Of a DNA stretch of 9,299 nt, positions 9,161 through 9,299 are shown piece by piece (position 1 is the first letter of the stretch; each line of letters opens with the position of its first letter). The notes under the pieces are model-generated. The model made no database searches. It saw nothing but the letters and a program-made list of their open reading frames with translations, and had not been told where the DNA came from. This DNA is from Methylorubrum extorquens (GTDB taxonomy: Bacteria > Pseudomonadota > Alphaproteobacteria > Rhizobiales > Beijerinckiaceae). The DNA is taken from assembly GCA_019695455.1 (NCBI GenBank), contig JAEUAC010000345.1, positions 1 to 9,299 on the forward strand, read 5' to 3'. The position numbers and the translations under genes are program-made.

Positions 9161-9299
9161 ATGGCAACGAGACCGACACGCAAGACGAAGGCGGCCGACG
9201 CGCCGTCCGACGTCGCCGCGGCGGCTCCGGCTCCCACCGAGACGAAGACGACATCCCGCCGGTCCCCCGCCGCGAAGACGAAGGCGGCGCCTGCCGTTC
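9161..9299 (+). CDS. Lys/Ala/Thr/Pro-rich protein of unknown function (5' end only, 46 codons)
   Basis: The gene runs off the right edge. The 46 visible residues are basic and low-complexity (MATRPTRKTKAADAPS, then repeated KTK, AAP and SRRSPAAKTK patterns) and likely disordered. No domain can be recognised. Such N-terminal tails occur on histone-H1-like and other DNA-binding proteins, and on unrelated stress proteins, so no function is assigned. The start is firm: AGGAGG lies five bases before the ATG, the strongest ribosome binding site in the window. The upstream GGAAC-N17-GTT motif suggests induction by the general stress response. Confidence 0.72.
   Translation, partial: MATRPTRKTKAADAPSDVAAAAPAPTETKTTSRRSPAAKTKAAPAV

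Overview
The window is chromosomal DNA from a GC-rich alphaproteobacterium, most likely of the order Hyphomicrobiales (Methylobacterium-like). This rests on the strong G/C third-position bias, the alphaproteobacterial form of UvrA (first zinc finger with Cys-x2-Ser in place of Cys-x2-Cys), the alphaproteobacterial HisRS type, a candidate GTTC-N7-GTTC-like LexA site, and a GGAAC-N17-GTT motif like the EcfG general-stress promoter. Genus level is inference.

Layout from left to right. (1) Positions 1-1745 hold two minus-strand membrane-protein genes: an AI-2E/PerM-family permease, then a cut-off MFS transporter of the fosmidomycin-resistance-like type. (2) A 250-base divergent spacer carries a candidate SOS box and a 12-base palindrome. 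(3) uvrA (1996-4971, plus strand) encodes the damage-recognition ATPase of nucleotide excision repair. (4) A 60-base AT-rich island (37% GC by direct count) leads into a two-gene plus-strand module: a subtilisin-like (S8) serine protease with no visible signal peptide, and an 80-residue protein shaped like a stand-alone subtilisin prodomain/inhibitor (I9-like). (5) A minus-strand glutathione S-transferase converges on that module. (6) The 268-base spacer after it holds an inverted pair of 43-base intergenic repeats and a leader hairpin. (7) hisS (7599-9071, plus) encodes histidyl-tRNA synthetase. (8) The window ends in the first 46 codons of a Lys/Ala/Thr/Pro-rich protein that has a strong Shine-Dalgarno sequence and a good EcfG-type promoter match.

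Most genes are ordinary housekeeping or accessory functions. The most interesting element is the protease/prodomain pair at 5062-6643. The small protein shares a recognisable pattern with the protease's own N-terminal region, suggesting a protease controlled both in cis and in trans inside the cell. Second is the apparent general-stress control of the truncated gene at the right edge.
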